DNA from: Ricordea florida
Taxonomy: Eukaryota > Cnidaria > Anthozoa > Corallimorpharia > Ricordeidae
Length of the DNA stretch: 64,000 nucleotides
NCBI GenBank assembly: GCA_949710005.1
Contig: OX453284.1
Location: 2,196,001-2,260,000 of the forward strand
Direction: 5' to 3'
Shown here: piece after piece, positions 33,301 through 43,230 of the stretch
Layout: each line of letters starts with the position of its first letter
Numbering within the stretch: the first letter of the stretch is position 1
Notes under the pieces: generated by a model
What the model saw: the letters and a program-made list of their open reading frames with translations, nothing else
The model's database searches: none
What the model was told of the DNA's origin: nothing
Made by a program: the position numbers and the translations under genes

Positions 33301-35971
33301 AGGCATTTAAGCGCGCGCGTAATAGCGCGTACTGTCCAATTACTTCGGCAAGATGTAGGCAAGACTCGTACTGTCCTATTAAGGCTGAAATCGGAGCAGT
33401 TGATAACCAATCGGATTTGAGAGTTTTGTTATAGTTGTGATTAGTAATGGTCAGAGGAATGAGTGCAGTCCAATCCGGTCTGTAACCATACGAGAGCTAA
33501 ACAAAATCGGACGACGGCGTAGCGGGAGTCCGATTTGTTTAATCACGAGTATGATCTCAGACCGAATTGGACGACACGAAGTCCTGTTACCAATTAATCG
33601 TAACTTTAACAAAATTTGTGATATATAAACTTCTTTTTTTTAATCAAAACACGTGAAATTCCAATATTTTGTTTTGGCTAGCAGTGAAAAAAAGCCATTG
33701 AAGCGCACGCGTAATAGCGTGTACTGTCCAATTACTCAGGCACGTCGCGTACTTACCTATTTAACTGTCCTATTAAGGCTGAACTGAGGGCAGTTGATAG
33801 CCAATCAGATTTGAGAATTTTGTTGTAGTTATGATTAAAGAGGTAATACGCGCGCTACCATTGGTTAATGATTGTTTTCATATTAGCTTGTAAGAACATC
33901 ATGGTGGAAGTCATCATCGAAGTGACCGGCAGCATAATTTGAGAATACACCTACTGTGTTTTTGCAGAAACCCATAAGACTTGAAACGCGTAACTCACGT
34001 TCACAGCTTGCCCAGATTCAGTATTCCCATAGTATCATATTTGGAAACTGTTTGCTGCAGTCTTTGAGCTTGTTGGCACTGATTGGTTCATTTGATTTCC
34101 CTTGCTTCCCAAGTATGGTACTTGGTAGATTGAATGTGGACAAGCTGTGGTTGAAGACGTTCAAAGGCAGTTACACATTTCAAGTCTGATGGGTTTCTGG
34201 TTTGTGCAAACTTGTACTAACCTTTGTACATTTAAGATAATTCTCGAGCAGATAAAAAAACACTTGACCTTCGGTGTTTTTACGAAGAGCGGAGACCAAG
34301 TTGTGTATTTAAGAGACTTTAATGCAAGGCGTTAGGAGCCGCTAGTGTTAATAATATAAAACATACACTTTATTGAGCATCCGTAAAAAGGGTTTTTCAG
34401 CATCGATATAAATTAAATTGAATTAATTAATTATAACTATGTACATTAATAACTAAATAGTAACTGTACAAAAGGCATCATCTAATCTAATTCATGTTAA
34501 ACTGAATCAGTTCATTAATTAGACATCTATTAAAAACTTAAGTGTTCGTAATTTTCCTTAAGTCTTTTCTGGAACTATTCCATATTTTTACACCATGGTA
34601 GTAAAAAGCACGTTGATCAGAATTTACTCAACAAGATGGAATTTTTCTTGTCTGTCTATCATGGATATAAGAGCTCGAGCTGGAAAATTATTTGACAAGT
34701 AGTGAGGTGACAGACATTTATGCATCATAACTGCATCACTGACCATTATGCATTGCGCATTAACTAATCACAGTATCATGTAAGTATTCAAAGCTTCCTT
34801 ATTTTTCAGGTGGCCAATACGGAAACAAGCTGTTATTTGCTTCTATCGTGGTTAATACCACAATGGTTCTTAGTAAGACAGGTCACACTGAGGGTCTCAA
34901 GGTTTACCAACACTGGGAGGATTTTGTTCAACAAAAAGTGAGTTAAAAGGGAGTCTGTTTTTTTCAAATCCGCCCTTATTCCCTTGGAGTGATTTGCAGT
35001 TGGCGAAGATACTGAACAAGGAGCGGAGCAATACTACTTGATTGTTACGATTTTTTATGAGTCAACGAAACGCGTTGGGCGGAGACGACTATCCAACTCA
35101 CAGGAAATTCAAATAAATAGTTTAATTGTTTTCTTTAGAATTTGTATACAGCATCTTATACCAGGTATTAAGAGAATATTGATTTGTTCCATACGCCATC
35201 TTTCGCTGAACGGAGACCAAGTCATTTTACCAATTAGAATGCAGAATATTATACAATTTAGCTTCGACCAAAATAAAATAACCACAAGCACACAACAGTA
35301 TTTAATTGCGCTAGGTTCCTAGAAAGCCACAAATTTTAGTTTGCTGTTTTGAAACTTTCAATGTTCCTTTAGCTCTCGGGACAAAACAGATTTTGAATTG
35401 CTGACATATGCAAAGGAGCCTGCTCGTAGTATTGGTCAGGTCAGTCTGCGCACGGGGTCTAAATTAAGCAATAACTGTATTCATCTTGACAATGTATGAG
35501 ATTCATTCTTCATGGTGATTGCAGATGAAGAGCATGCCTCCAACGTGTAACAATGCATTTCAAGCAACACCAAATGGACACAATGCCTGGCATTGGCTCA
35601 AAGTTAAGAAGGTTGGTTCATTTAGGCCATTAACATTGATAAAAATGTTACTTGACATCTTCGTCAAAACTTAATTTGGTAGTGCCTCAGTTTCTTGGCA
35701 CGTTTCAGGACTGCGCAGCCAGCGCGCTTGTTTAACAGCTTGCCTAAGGACATTAAAAAAACCACTGTGACCCTGAGGAACTCCTGCGGAAATGTAAAGG
35801 CTCTTATTTTTCCTCTGCTAAAGCCGAATTTGAGTAATTCTGACACTTCTTTTCCTCTTCTTTATTCAAGTTTGTAGAAATTTGATATAGCTGAATTCAG
35901 TTTCTTTATCATTGTATATAGGCCTTAGCATAGAAGAGCCACGCCTAGTGGAATGCCACTAAACCTATTAT

Positions 35972-36009
<38 letters not shown>

Positions 36010-37514
36010 CTAGTAGTAGTAGTAGCAGTAGCAGTAGCAGTAGCAGCAGTAGTAGTAGCAGTAGCAGTAGTAGTAGAAGTGGTAGTAGTATTATTACTCG
36101 CCTTGGAATAAAGCAGTTTTCAATTCACTGTCGAAAGTATCTTCATGTTTGCTTTGGTTTTCCAGTGTTAAACGTGACAGGTGATTGGTAAAAAAAAAAC
36201 GCCCCTTTTGAATTAACGCTGAAACTTATTGCGACTCGCTCGCTCACGTTTTTTCGCCATTCGAGTTTTGATTGGGTCATTGAACTGTGTTCATCTGTTT
36301 TGATTGGCTTGTTTTAGCTCTTTGGTGGACGATCAGTTGAAACCGCTCTGGAATGGAAACCGATTTAACAATTAAGAACTATCACTACTGCCGTTTTGTG
36401 TTTGCGAAACTCAATTGAGAACCTTCCTAAAATTACGACAACAATACTCAGAGGTCAAAAGTAATGCCATGTTATCGTTGATTGTATATTTTACTCTCAC
36501 TGAAAAATGTTTCAAAAGATCGAGAACTGCAATTGTTATATACCTAGACTTTCATTCAACAAAACGAGCACTGTGATTGGTTGATTCTTGGTCACGTGCC
36601 CCTGATCAAATTCATATGTATCCCGACCGGGATACAATCGCGCAGTTGTTGCCCGCGCGCCAGTTGTGCCTTCTTTGTTTGTTTGTTTTTGCTATATTTT
36701 GTTTAAATCCTTATGTTTCCCTCGACTTTGTCTCGGCAAACATCAGGACTCCCGGTGAAACCAAACTAACTGTTTAAGTTAAGTGTATAATATTAGATAA
36801 TAAATACAGCATAACTGGTCTAAACGTTTTTCTTTATAATAGACATAACCTTAGTGTATCTCTGACGTGCTCCCTCGTCTTTACCAGGTCCTAGCTTCAA
36901 CCGCTGTGCGAGGTATACTCCTTGGACTGGGTCTCGCTATCTTGCTTCTGGTAGTGATGACATCAAACTGGATTGTAGGACTGTTGTGCGGTGCAATCAT
37001 TTCGTGTGTCACCGTTGGGGTCGTCGGAGTAATACCGCTGGCTGGGTGGAAGCTGGGAGTCCTTGAGTCTCTCAATCTCACGCTGGTGGTTGGTCTCGCT
37101 GTTGATTACGTCGTCCACCTCGCTGATGGTTACGTACGATCCCAGAAACACTCGCGTCGCGAGAAAGTGAGGGAAACTTTGGGTCACGTGGGCATTTCGG
37201 TGTTATCAGGTGCCAGTACCACGTTAGGAGCTTCGGTTTTCATGCTGGCTGCGAAAATTCTCTTCTTCTTTCAGTTTGGAATTTTCATGTTCTGTACCAT
37301 CGGTCTCTCTATCCTTTACGCCCTGATACTGTTTACGACTATTTTAGGAATTTTCGGTCCTGAAGGCGAAACTGGATCGTTGACGCCAATCGTTAAATGG
37401 TTAAAGAAAAAGATCGGTCTTCCGATCCAAGAAGGTATACCATGTGATGACTTCTCAGGACCCCATTACCAGTCTCCTACTATCCACTTGAGTCAAACGG
37501 CCACACCGTTATAA
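24315..37514 (+). CDS. Dispatched-like 12-TM RND transporter, paralogue B
   Basis: Eight exons: 24315-24366, 24477-26029, 30525-30749, 31870-31995, 32455-32725, 34810-34937, 35525-35611 and 36888-37514, giving about 1022 residues. ATG 24315 has a good start context (GGCCATGG) and an in-frame stop at 24303. Exon 1 ends in RHPKLCF, as in many RND proteins just before TM1. TM1 is at about 19-38, TM2-6 at about 278-428 with GIGADDVFVF (D350, D351) in TM4, TM7 at about 497-520, and TM8-12 in the last exon with VVGLAVDY (D887). These acidic residues match those that couple sodium flow to Hedgehog release in Dispatched; the cargo here is not shown. An RYTR sequence at 208-211 in the first loop is a minimal furin-type motif that paralogue A lacks. 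Exons 3-7 have the same lengths and phases as in paralogue A. I see no AATAAA within about 500 nt of the stop. Introns are long (up to 4.5 kb) and hold many repeats. Confidence 0.92.
27115..27218 (-). repeat. tRNA-derived SINE fragment (family 1), copy 2
   Basis: On the minus strand it contains CTCCCACGAGTTTCCTATAG, then AATCGGAAAGTCGTAGG and a B-box-like GGTTTGACTCCTGTTGGG. It matches the copy at 130 and extends further 3', supplying the T-arm half missing there. It lies in intron 2 of paralogue B. Confidence 0.6.
27964..28749 (+). mobile_element. Harbinger-like DNA transposon remnant
   Basis: The left end reads GGCTCGGTTCAAACGTCGAA and the right end is its near complement, TTCGACGTTTGAAACGGGCC; the inverted match continues inward through the TTTACATGTGCCGAA block. 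ATA flanks both ends (27961-27963 and 28750-28752), a 3-bp target duplication as in PIF/Harbinger elements. Inside, ATG 28132 opens a frame that ends in RRLKRNTGWWE; after a one-base frame change near 28380 it continues as YSDARFKKTFRVSRDTF, the conserved N-terminal region of Harbinger transposases. The catalytic part is absent. Internal hairpins lie at 28598-28634 and 28670-28744. The element is in intron 2 of paralogue B. Confidence 0.85.
29121..29593 (+). repeat. Expanded 31-bp minisatellite with one TIR end, copy 2
   Basis: The left end GAGGGTCTCAATGGGTTAAC matches the terminus of the element at 16869. It is followed by about fifteen units of AATATTAACCGTTAGCCG plus TAAAACAGTCAAA, period about 31 bp, with small changes (CAGTA, CATCC). 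The array stops at about 29593 in ordinary AT-rich DNA with no right terminus, so the copy is truncated or its right end was lost. It lies in intron 2 of paralogue B. Confidence 0.9.
30766..31797 (+). repeat. 1-kb AACAGT/AGCAGT hexanucleotide array filling intron 3
   Basis: Starting 16 nt after the donor at 30750 and ending about 70 nt before the exon at 31870, the sequence is almost entirely AACAGT, AGCAGT, AGGAGAAACAGT and AACTGT units. Higher-order blocks (AGGAGAAACAGTAACAGTAG) recur many times, pointing to repeated slippage and block duplication. The minus strand carries long open frames of Val/Thr or Leu repeats through it, which are repeat artefacts. Confidence 0.97.
32288..32367 (-). 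repeat. tRNA-like SINE fragment
   Basis: On the minus strand it reads GCTTAGCCTGTTAAACG, then CGGAGGTCTGCAGTTCGAG, resembling an anticodon arm and T arm. It lies in intron 4 of paralogue B and is not a functional tRNA. Confidence 0.5.
32790..32911. mobile_element. 122-bp foldback MITE
   Basis: The left arm begins GTTATTTACCGG and continues through GGTCCGTATGGGAAAAAACT to GTGCCC; the right arm is its complement, ending CCGGTAAATAAC at 32911. The central loop holds a smaller palindrome, CCCGAGG..CCTCGGG. It lies 64 bp after exon 5 of paralogue B. The target duplication is uncertain. Confidence 0.8.
33100..33845. repeat. Two tandem copies of a dispersed repeat (AAAATCGGACG)
   Basis: Copy one (about 33100-33440) and copy two (about 33444-33845) share CAAAATCGGACG, a GCGTAGCGGGAGTCCGATTTG-like inverted pair, ACCAATTAATC, GCGCGTAATAGCG, TACTGTCCAATTAC and GGCAGTTGATARCCAATC in that order. 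A third copy lies at about 58624-58970. Ends near TTAGTAATGGT and its complement ACCAATTAA suggest an inverted-repeat element. No protein is encoded. Confidence 0.75.
35650..36095 (+). mobile_element. LINE 3' fragment with (TAG)n tail
   Basis: The frame RTAQPARLFNSLPKDIKK (about 35702-35757) resembles the C-terminal end of LINE polyproteins (LFNSLP.D.K), and the frame ends in a stop at 35875-35877. After about 90 bp of 3' sequence comes a (TAG)n run with CAG interruptions from about 35968 to 36090. A 3' simple-repeat tail is common in such elements. It lies in intron 7 of paralogue B. Confidence 0.55.
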
Positions 37515-39445
37515 CACAGGACGTTATCAGGTTTTTCAATTTTAGCAGGAACACGCAAATTTTACAAGAACAAATTTACTTTAATTCGATTCAAAACTGG
37601 AAAATTATTTTATACTAGATCTCTTATCTTAATTGTACTATATGAAATGAGATATTGGAATTGTATATGCCTGATGATGCAACCAGCTTCGCTTCCTCTT
37701 CTTCGTCGGGATACTGGCATGTGTTTCATTATAGCCCCGAAAACTTTTCGACTGTAAAAATATGAAGAACTCAGCGTATAAACCTGTTATTTGAGCATCG
37801 TTTGAAAGAGGAAAAGTCTTCTCTGGGAATGTTTCATGGACAGAAACGTCTTTGATACTAAAGTACATTGTGAGTTATTGTGCGCGAAAACGTCCCGAAA
37901 CGTCTCGGGACTTTAGAGAACCGCGCGCTTAGACAGAAAGGGTCCCGGGGACGAGATTGTGTGACAGCAGCGGATTATGGTCTACAGTAAAGGGTATACT
38001 AAAAAGAGGTTTCTATTTAATCGCCATAATACATAATTTACAGAACCAATCAGAACTCAGAACAGATACACGTCATTGGCACCAAGCAACTGAAATCACG
38101 TGCGAGTTAGGACGTCCACTCTTTTAGATTTTCTTTCTAATGATTGGCCTAGGAATTGGCGCCAAATCATTTGGCTGGCTTTGGCTTTACAACAGTCGAC
38201 TGAACAGTCGCTGTTATGATTTTAGGAAAGCAATTTATTGGGTCAGGCGAATACTAACCTTTTCAAGTGGGATTCCTTTTAGCTCTTCTATCCATGGTGC
38301 TGTTAATCTTGAATATCGTGGGAAGAACTAATGCTCAAGGTTTCGCACAATTTATTTTGTATAAGGGCAACATGACGATTTAAGTTTAAGTTTTAATGGG
38401 ACGAAGCTCTAACCGCAATTCTTGTCATTGATTATGCGGTAACCTTTTCCGTAAGATAGTTAACAACCTTGGCTTAACTTAAATTCTAACAAGGAAGCCA
38501 GTTTTGGAAAAAATGTTTCGTTAGCAATTTACTTATTCGGACTATGACATTAAAGCAGAATTATTTAAAGGACAATGAGTAGGTAGGAGTTTATTCAAGT
38601 TTTTCAAATTATTCAAGATGAAAATAAAATTGGATAAAATATTACATATATATATGAAGAATGTGTGTAAATATAAGTTACAAAGGAGTAAAGGAGACGG
38701 GAGTGTCTCCAATTTTGGTCTAACTATAACACAACAGACGAAAACGGATTCAATTTTCTCGTTAGTCATAGTTCCATTTTATGCACGGCAAAGGCTCATT
38801 AATGGAATAAAACAGTAACCTTTGCTTGCATCAAAACAAAACTCGCGACATGCGTTTTGACTGCTTGGGTTGTCATTTCCCACTCTGCCCATTTTGAATT
38901 CCTCCTTATTAAGGTAAACAGCTCTGCAGGGGGGGGGGGGGAGGGAGGACTGCTTTGTAATTCAGTTCTTTTAGAGAAGTGCACTTGAGTTGGAGCTCTA
39001 AGGGACGGACCATTAGAAAAGTGATGGGGGGGGGGGGTGGAGAAAAAAACAAAAAAAATTCATGCAAGGGAAAATGCCAAGAAAAAAAATTCATGCAAAG
39101 AAGAAGGTAAAAAAAAATTCATGCAGAAGGAAGGTCCAATTGTGACTTTTTCACACGTAGTAAAAAAATTCGTGCAGAGGGGTTCACGTGAAAAAAAAAA
39201 TTCCTGCACAAGCAGTGAGCGAAAAAAAATATTCGTGCAAGCTGAAAATTCCCTACACCCCCATCACTTTTCTAATGGTCCGTCCCTAAGGCCAACAACA
39301 ATGAAGCTGGTCCCTGGCCATTTGGCAAGGCGTGTCTCTTGAGAAGGTTGCTGTTCCTTGGTATAACAAACATTTCCTGTTAAATTGATAGCATTCGTTT
39401 ACCCTTCGTTACCGACCATTTAGATTACAAAACCCTTGTCATTTA
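37515..39445. other. Intergenic region, mostly unremarkable
   Basis: Between paralogue B and the 3' end of the carbonic anhydrase I see no gene. The stretch 37515-38995 is AT-rich and carries only short open frames. A MITE occupies 39002-39286. An extra G run of about twelve bases precedes it at about 38929-38940. Confidence 0.5.
39002..39286. mobile_element. MITE with TAA target duplication, copy 1
   Basis: Termini GGGACGGACCATTAGAAAAG and its exact complement flank a 285-bp element, with TAA on both sides (38999-39001 and 39287-39289). Inside each TIR is a G (or C) run. The body holds a series of spaced AAAAAATTCATGCA / TTCGTGCA motifs. Copy 2, in inverse orientation, is at 59020. The TAA duplication fits a PIF/Harbinger-type MITE. 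Confidence 0.9.
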
Positions 39446-39447
39446 TT
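39442..39447 (-). terminator. AATAAA overlapping the carbonic anhydrase stop codon
   Basis: On the minus strand the stop TAA and the hexamer AATAAA overlap in TGCTAATAAATG. If this hexamer is used, the 3' UTR would be only about 10-30 nt long; it may also be chance. Confidence 0.35.
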
Positions 39448-40252
39448 AGCACGTGAAGGATGAACGTACAATCCTTCCGTTCAGCGGCATCACTTTCCGG
39501 AAGTTGTTGACAATGTTCGGTCCAGTCTTTTGCCAGAATGGATAGCCATGCAGGGAACGGAACTTTTCAAGTTGTTTTCGTGACATTGAAATAGGCTCCT
39601 TTGACACGATCCACGTGACACTCTCAGCACAAGGCGGCGTGGTTAGGGAGCCGTCATACGTCCAATAATCCTTTGTGCTCGGCAGTAAAGATCCCGGATC
39701 AAACGGGGTGATCATTCTGTACTTGTCGTCTTTGTACTGTACGCGAGTAAAAAGATCAATAACAGATGGCAACTGTGGGGAGTCGTTGCACAGTTCGAGG
39801 AACACGCCAATCACAGCCAAGCCGCTTTTACGTACGAGAGCGCTCTCAAAATTTGCAAATACGTCTACGTTCCAATGAACCAAGTGCAGCTCGGCCGGAT
39901 AAGTTTTTCCATCCACCAGATGCTCAGACCCTATATCATCAGAAGAGCCCCAGTGGAAGTGGAATTGCTTGAACTGGTATTTGTGAAGAAGTGGGCCGCC
40001 GCTGAGCTGGTAGCCATTTCCTGATAAGTGAGTAACCTCCACGGAGTGCCCGTTGTTGGTAACAGTATACTCGCTGTCTTTCATGTAGAGTAGATGGAGA
40101 GGGGTCTGAGACAGAGTCGGATCGTATTGGACATCAGCGGTCTTGATGTTAATCGGTGATTGGTGTCTACCAGCAGCATCAGGGACCGTGCTTGACCAGC
40201 GGCCAGGCCCGCGAAGAATCGAATAGTCCCAGGGAGAAGGTAGGCCAGCCAT
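39446..40252 (-). CDS. Alpha-carbonic anhydrase, intronless, cytosolic type
   Basis: A single uninterrupted frame encodes 268 residues from ATG 40250-40252 and would catalyse reversible hydration of CO2 to bicarbonate. It contains the core motifs QSPINI, NNGH (H69, proton-shuttle position 64), QFHFHWG (H98 and H100) and ELHLVHWN (H123) for zinc, and SLTTPPC (Thr199 position). All key catalytic residues are present. There is no signal peptide or hydrophobic tail, so a cytosolic enzyme is expected. The sequence TTTGTTTAG lies one base upstream of the ATG and could be a 3' splice site, so a 5' UTR exon or further N-terminal coding exon may exist further right. Most animal alpha-CA genes have several coding introns, so the uninterrupted frame suggests a retrocopy or intron loss. 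In corals, CAs supply bicarbonate for calcification and for symbionts; a role for this copy is inference. Confidence 0.93.
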   Translation of the reverse strand: MAGLPSPWDYSILRGPGRWSSTVPDAAGRHQSPINIKTADVQYDPTLSQTPLHLLYMKDSEYTVTNNGHSVEVTHLSGNGYQLSGGPLLHKYQFKQFHFHWGSSDDIGSEHLVDGKTYPAELHLVHWNVDVFANFESALVRKSGLAVIGVFLELCNDSPQLPSVIDLFTRVQYKDDKYRMITPFDPGSLLPSTKDYWTYDGSLTTPPCAESVTWIVSKEPISMSRKQLEKFRSLHGYPFWQKTGPNIVNNFRKVMPLNGRIVRSSFTC

Positions 40253-40949
40253 ACTAAACAAATAAATTAGTTAATCAACCAAATTATGGCGTTGAATTGA
40301 CAAGGAAAAAAAATGCAATGTAGAAGCAAAATGTAGTGTGTACACATGTGAAATTAAGTCGCAGTGTTTATGGCTAATCAGATGCCTTGGATCATGAAGG
40401 ATTTCAGATGGGATGTAGAAGCTATATAAATACGTAATATGAAAATCAAATCAAATTTCTTAAAAACACATTTACCTTACAATTGACAAAAACTGCACTA
40501 ACCCGCAAATAGCATAAGCTAATCCAGTGTGGTAGATTGGTACACTAACTCATAGGAAAACTTAGTATTTACAGGGATAATTTAAAGATATACCAGTAAT
40601 TAATGTATAATAGGTTAAGTAAGAAATAATGACTGTAAATTGAAATTAAAATTGGTTCATGCTAGTTAATCACCTTGAAGTTTTTGAGGAGAATATTGAC
40701 GTCAACATCATGCCGACACCTTTTAAACAAGAACTTTTAGTAATCTAGTCTGAAGGCATTTCTTTAAGGATGTTTTAGTTTTTGCACAGAAAGATTCCGG
40801 TAATTCATTGCAGATTTAACAACCTTTTTTAGAAAATGAGTGGCTGGGTTGTGTCAACTTTGAACATTTAATATAAAATTTACCCGTGGATTCAGACCTA
40901 GTTCTATAGGAGTAATAGGTTCATGGGAGCAGTTTGATTATTGACATTG

Positions 40950-41850
40950 TACAAAGAGTAGCTATAGATTTGAAATAAAGCATGACAGCTGGGAGAATAT
41001 TAGAACATACGGATAAAGGAATGGCATGCTAAATTTACTATACGGAAATGAATTGAACGTAAAGCCCCTTTTTGAAAGATGAAGATATTCTTCAGTTGGA
41101 TTAGTGAAGTTTGGCTCCATACCGAAAGACCGTAAGAAATGTAGGGATGGATTAATTAGAGAACGATAAATAAGAAGACGATTAGAAGTGTGTAGAACAT
41201 AACATGTCTCAACTGTGATATAATACAAATTGTTTTATAATCGATGTGATCATTCTAAGAGAGGTTGCTGTCGATCAACACAGCGAGATACTTAACAAAA
41301 TTTCTTTGTTCGAGGTGTTCGAACATGTTGTGTTCGTAGTCGAATACTTTTATATTAAGGTGAATTCTCGCTCTTTGTTAAGGATGAAATAATACGTAAT
41401 TAGATTTTTTGGTATTTAAAGTCAATTTGCTAACTAACAACCGATCGCATACATTTTCCAGTTCTTTGTTTATTAAAAACTCCAGGCACTTTAAGCTTTT
41501 GTCAGCAAATAGCAGGTTCGTGTCATCAGCGAATAAAAAGAAATCTAGTTTTTCTAGATTAAGCTTGAATGTCGTGAACATATATGATGAATAGTAAAGC
41601 CCTAAAATTGACAGCTGAGGAACGCCACATAATACATTCTCATTCCGTTTTTCACCGCAGAATCGCCGCGATTTGAGTTGATTGAGACCTATCTGAGAGA
41701 TAGGAGTGAAACCAATCATTAACAATACTTCGTACAACGTAACGGTTAAGCTTATGCAGTAATATTTCACGATCAACAGTATCAATAAAAATACCACACG
41801 AATAAAGTTTATCATCCATGTTTGTTTGTATTTTGTTAATTATGTCTAAT
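40950..41850 (-). mobile_element. LINE reverse transcriptase fragment (CR1-like)
   Basis: On the minus strand, 41815-41378 contains CGVPQLSILG, the catalytic-box remnant FFLFADDTNLLF, LINKELENV and LTLNTKKSNYVLFHP, which match reverse transcriptase palm and thumb motifs in order. With frame shifts it continues to about 40950 as YLAVLIDSNLSWNDHI and HPYISYGLSVW, typical of the C-terminal region. GVPQGS has become GVPQLS, and several stops interrupt it, so it is inactive. Confidence 0.85.
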
Positions 41851-42013
41851 AATGCATGTTGGATTGATCAGTGTTTTTTAATTCTGTTGTACGTTAGTTT
41901 CTCAAACACTTTATTGATATTATCTAGAGAGAAGAGAGATAAGGCGATAATTCAGTCCACATTCATGTTTGTCGTCGGTTTTGTAAACGGGGATTACTTT
42001 TGTGTATTTTAAT

Positions 42014-42037
42014 TACTGGGTTGCCATGGCAATCCAG
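42014..42037. repeat. 24-bp palindrome ACTGG.TTGCC
   Basis: The sequence ACTGGGTTGCC followed by its near complement GGCAATCCAGT is centred on CATG. A reverse-oriented GGCAACCCAGTG lies at 43596-43607 after a similar approach, so the two may be the ends of one 1.6-kb element. Confidence 0.45.
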
Positions 42038-43148
42038 TATTAAAATGGGTTGCTACATTTTTTTTTTCTCCGTGAGAACGCAATGTTGCCTATATAAGGG
42101 TTAGCAAAGACGCCGCCGCTGTGTGATTGGCTCGGCATGAACATCGCCATAACAACCTGATTGAAGTAAGCACGACGGTGAAGAGAACGTGAAAAGTTTC
42201 ATGCGGACTCCATTCGCCTAAGTGTTTTTCTTGTGCAGAGCTGCTCTCTTTTCGAGCTGTTAACTCGATTTATTCACTAAATGACTTTATTAGTGTCTAT
42301 GTTTGCTATTCCTGGATGTGTTTACGTGCTGGAGAGTGTTTTCTTCTTTAAATGTTGAGGTCTGGTGTTAGCGATTCCCTCGATGAAAGGATTCACATCT
42401 TTTCTGTTGGAAATGTAGAGCTTATTTTTAAGAATTGGTTCACGCTTAGCAGACCACGTCCATCGAATTCATGAGTCGATCCACGCGTGAAGTTTGGAAA
42501 GCAAGAGTGTGGCTCGCTGTGACATGTATTATTTTGAATCCGAGATAACAAGCTGGTTACGCACGTCAAAATACGATACTTCGTCTTAACTTGACTTCCA
42601 AAAGCGATCAAATCGAAAACATCGGGGGAGTCATTCTCATAAAGTGTTCATTTATATTTATAGCGTTGGATCCTCTATACTGTACAAAAACTACAAAACC
42701 CGATATATAATCAACTGGAGCAAAAACAGTCCGGTGGTATGCAGCTTCATTGAATTTCAAAATCACACACCGACAACACCGAAACCGGCACATACCCACC
42801 AATTTAAGGAAATTATCTATTTCTGGTGCACTTCACGCTTTCAAATAAAATGTTGAACCTCCAAAACGGGTCAGAGGAAGGGAAGATGCCAAGTATTCAC
42901 GGCTGGGTTTGTGCTGTCGTGTCACGTTTCAGGTTTCACTTTCCCCATAAAATAAAACACGTTCGTCAATGTTTACCACAAATTTGTCAATTCTACAACG
43001 GCATCTCCATTTTAAATATCGGTTTCCAGATAAAGCCTCGGGAATGACGGACTACCTTTCATGAACGTTGAAAAATGAAATATAATTTTTACAGCTTCAC
43101 TCAGTAGAGTGTACGACCGAAAGATCTATAACATATATGTAATCAGGT

Positions 43149-43230
43149 AATTCCGGATGGTCTAATGGATAGCATTCCGGACTGTGGAGCAAATGGCCCG
43201 AGTTCATTCCCCAGTGAGGGTATTCTTGAC
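43149..43230 (+). repeat. tRNA-derived SINE fragment
   Basis: TTCCGGATGGTCTAATGGAT is an acceptor plus A-box-like start, and GAGTTCATTCCCCAGTGAGG is T-arm-like. The anticodon loop region reads ACTGTGGA. Arms do not pair fully and no acceptor-stem 3' half is present. A T-rich stretch follows, so a pol III-derived SINE is likely. Confidence 0.55.

Noticed and set aside
36888..37514. Gene conversion between the last exons of the two Dispatched-like genes.
   Set aside because: Many synonymous differences remain across the conserved block, so protein constraint explains the similarity better.
43149..43230. Functional tRNA gene.
   Set aside because: The T-arm side and acceptor stem do not pair with the 5' side, so no full cloverleaf can be drawn.
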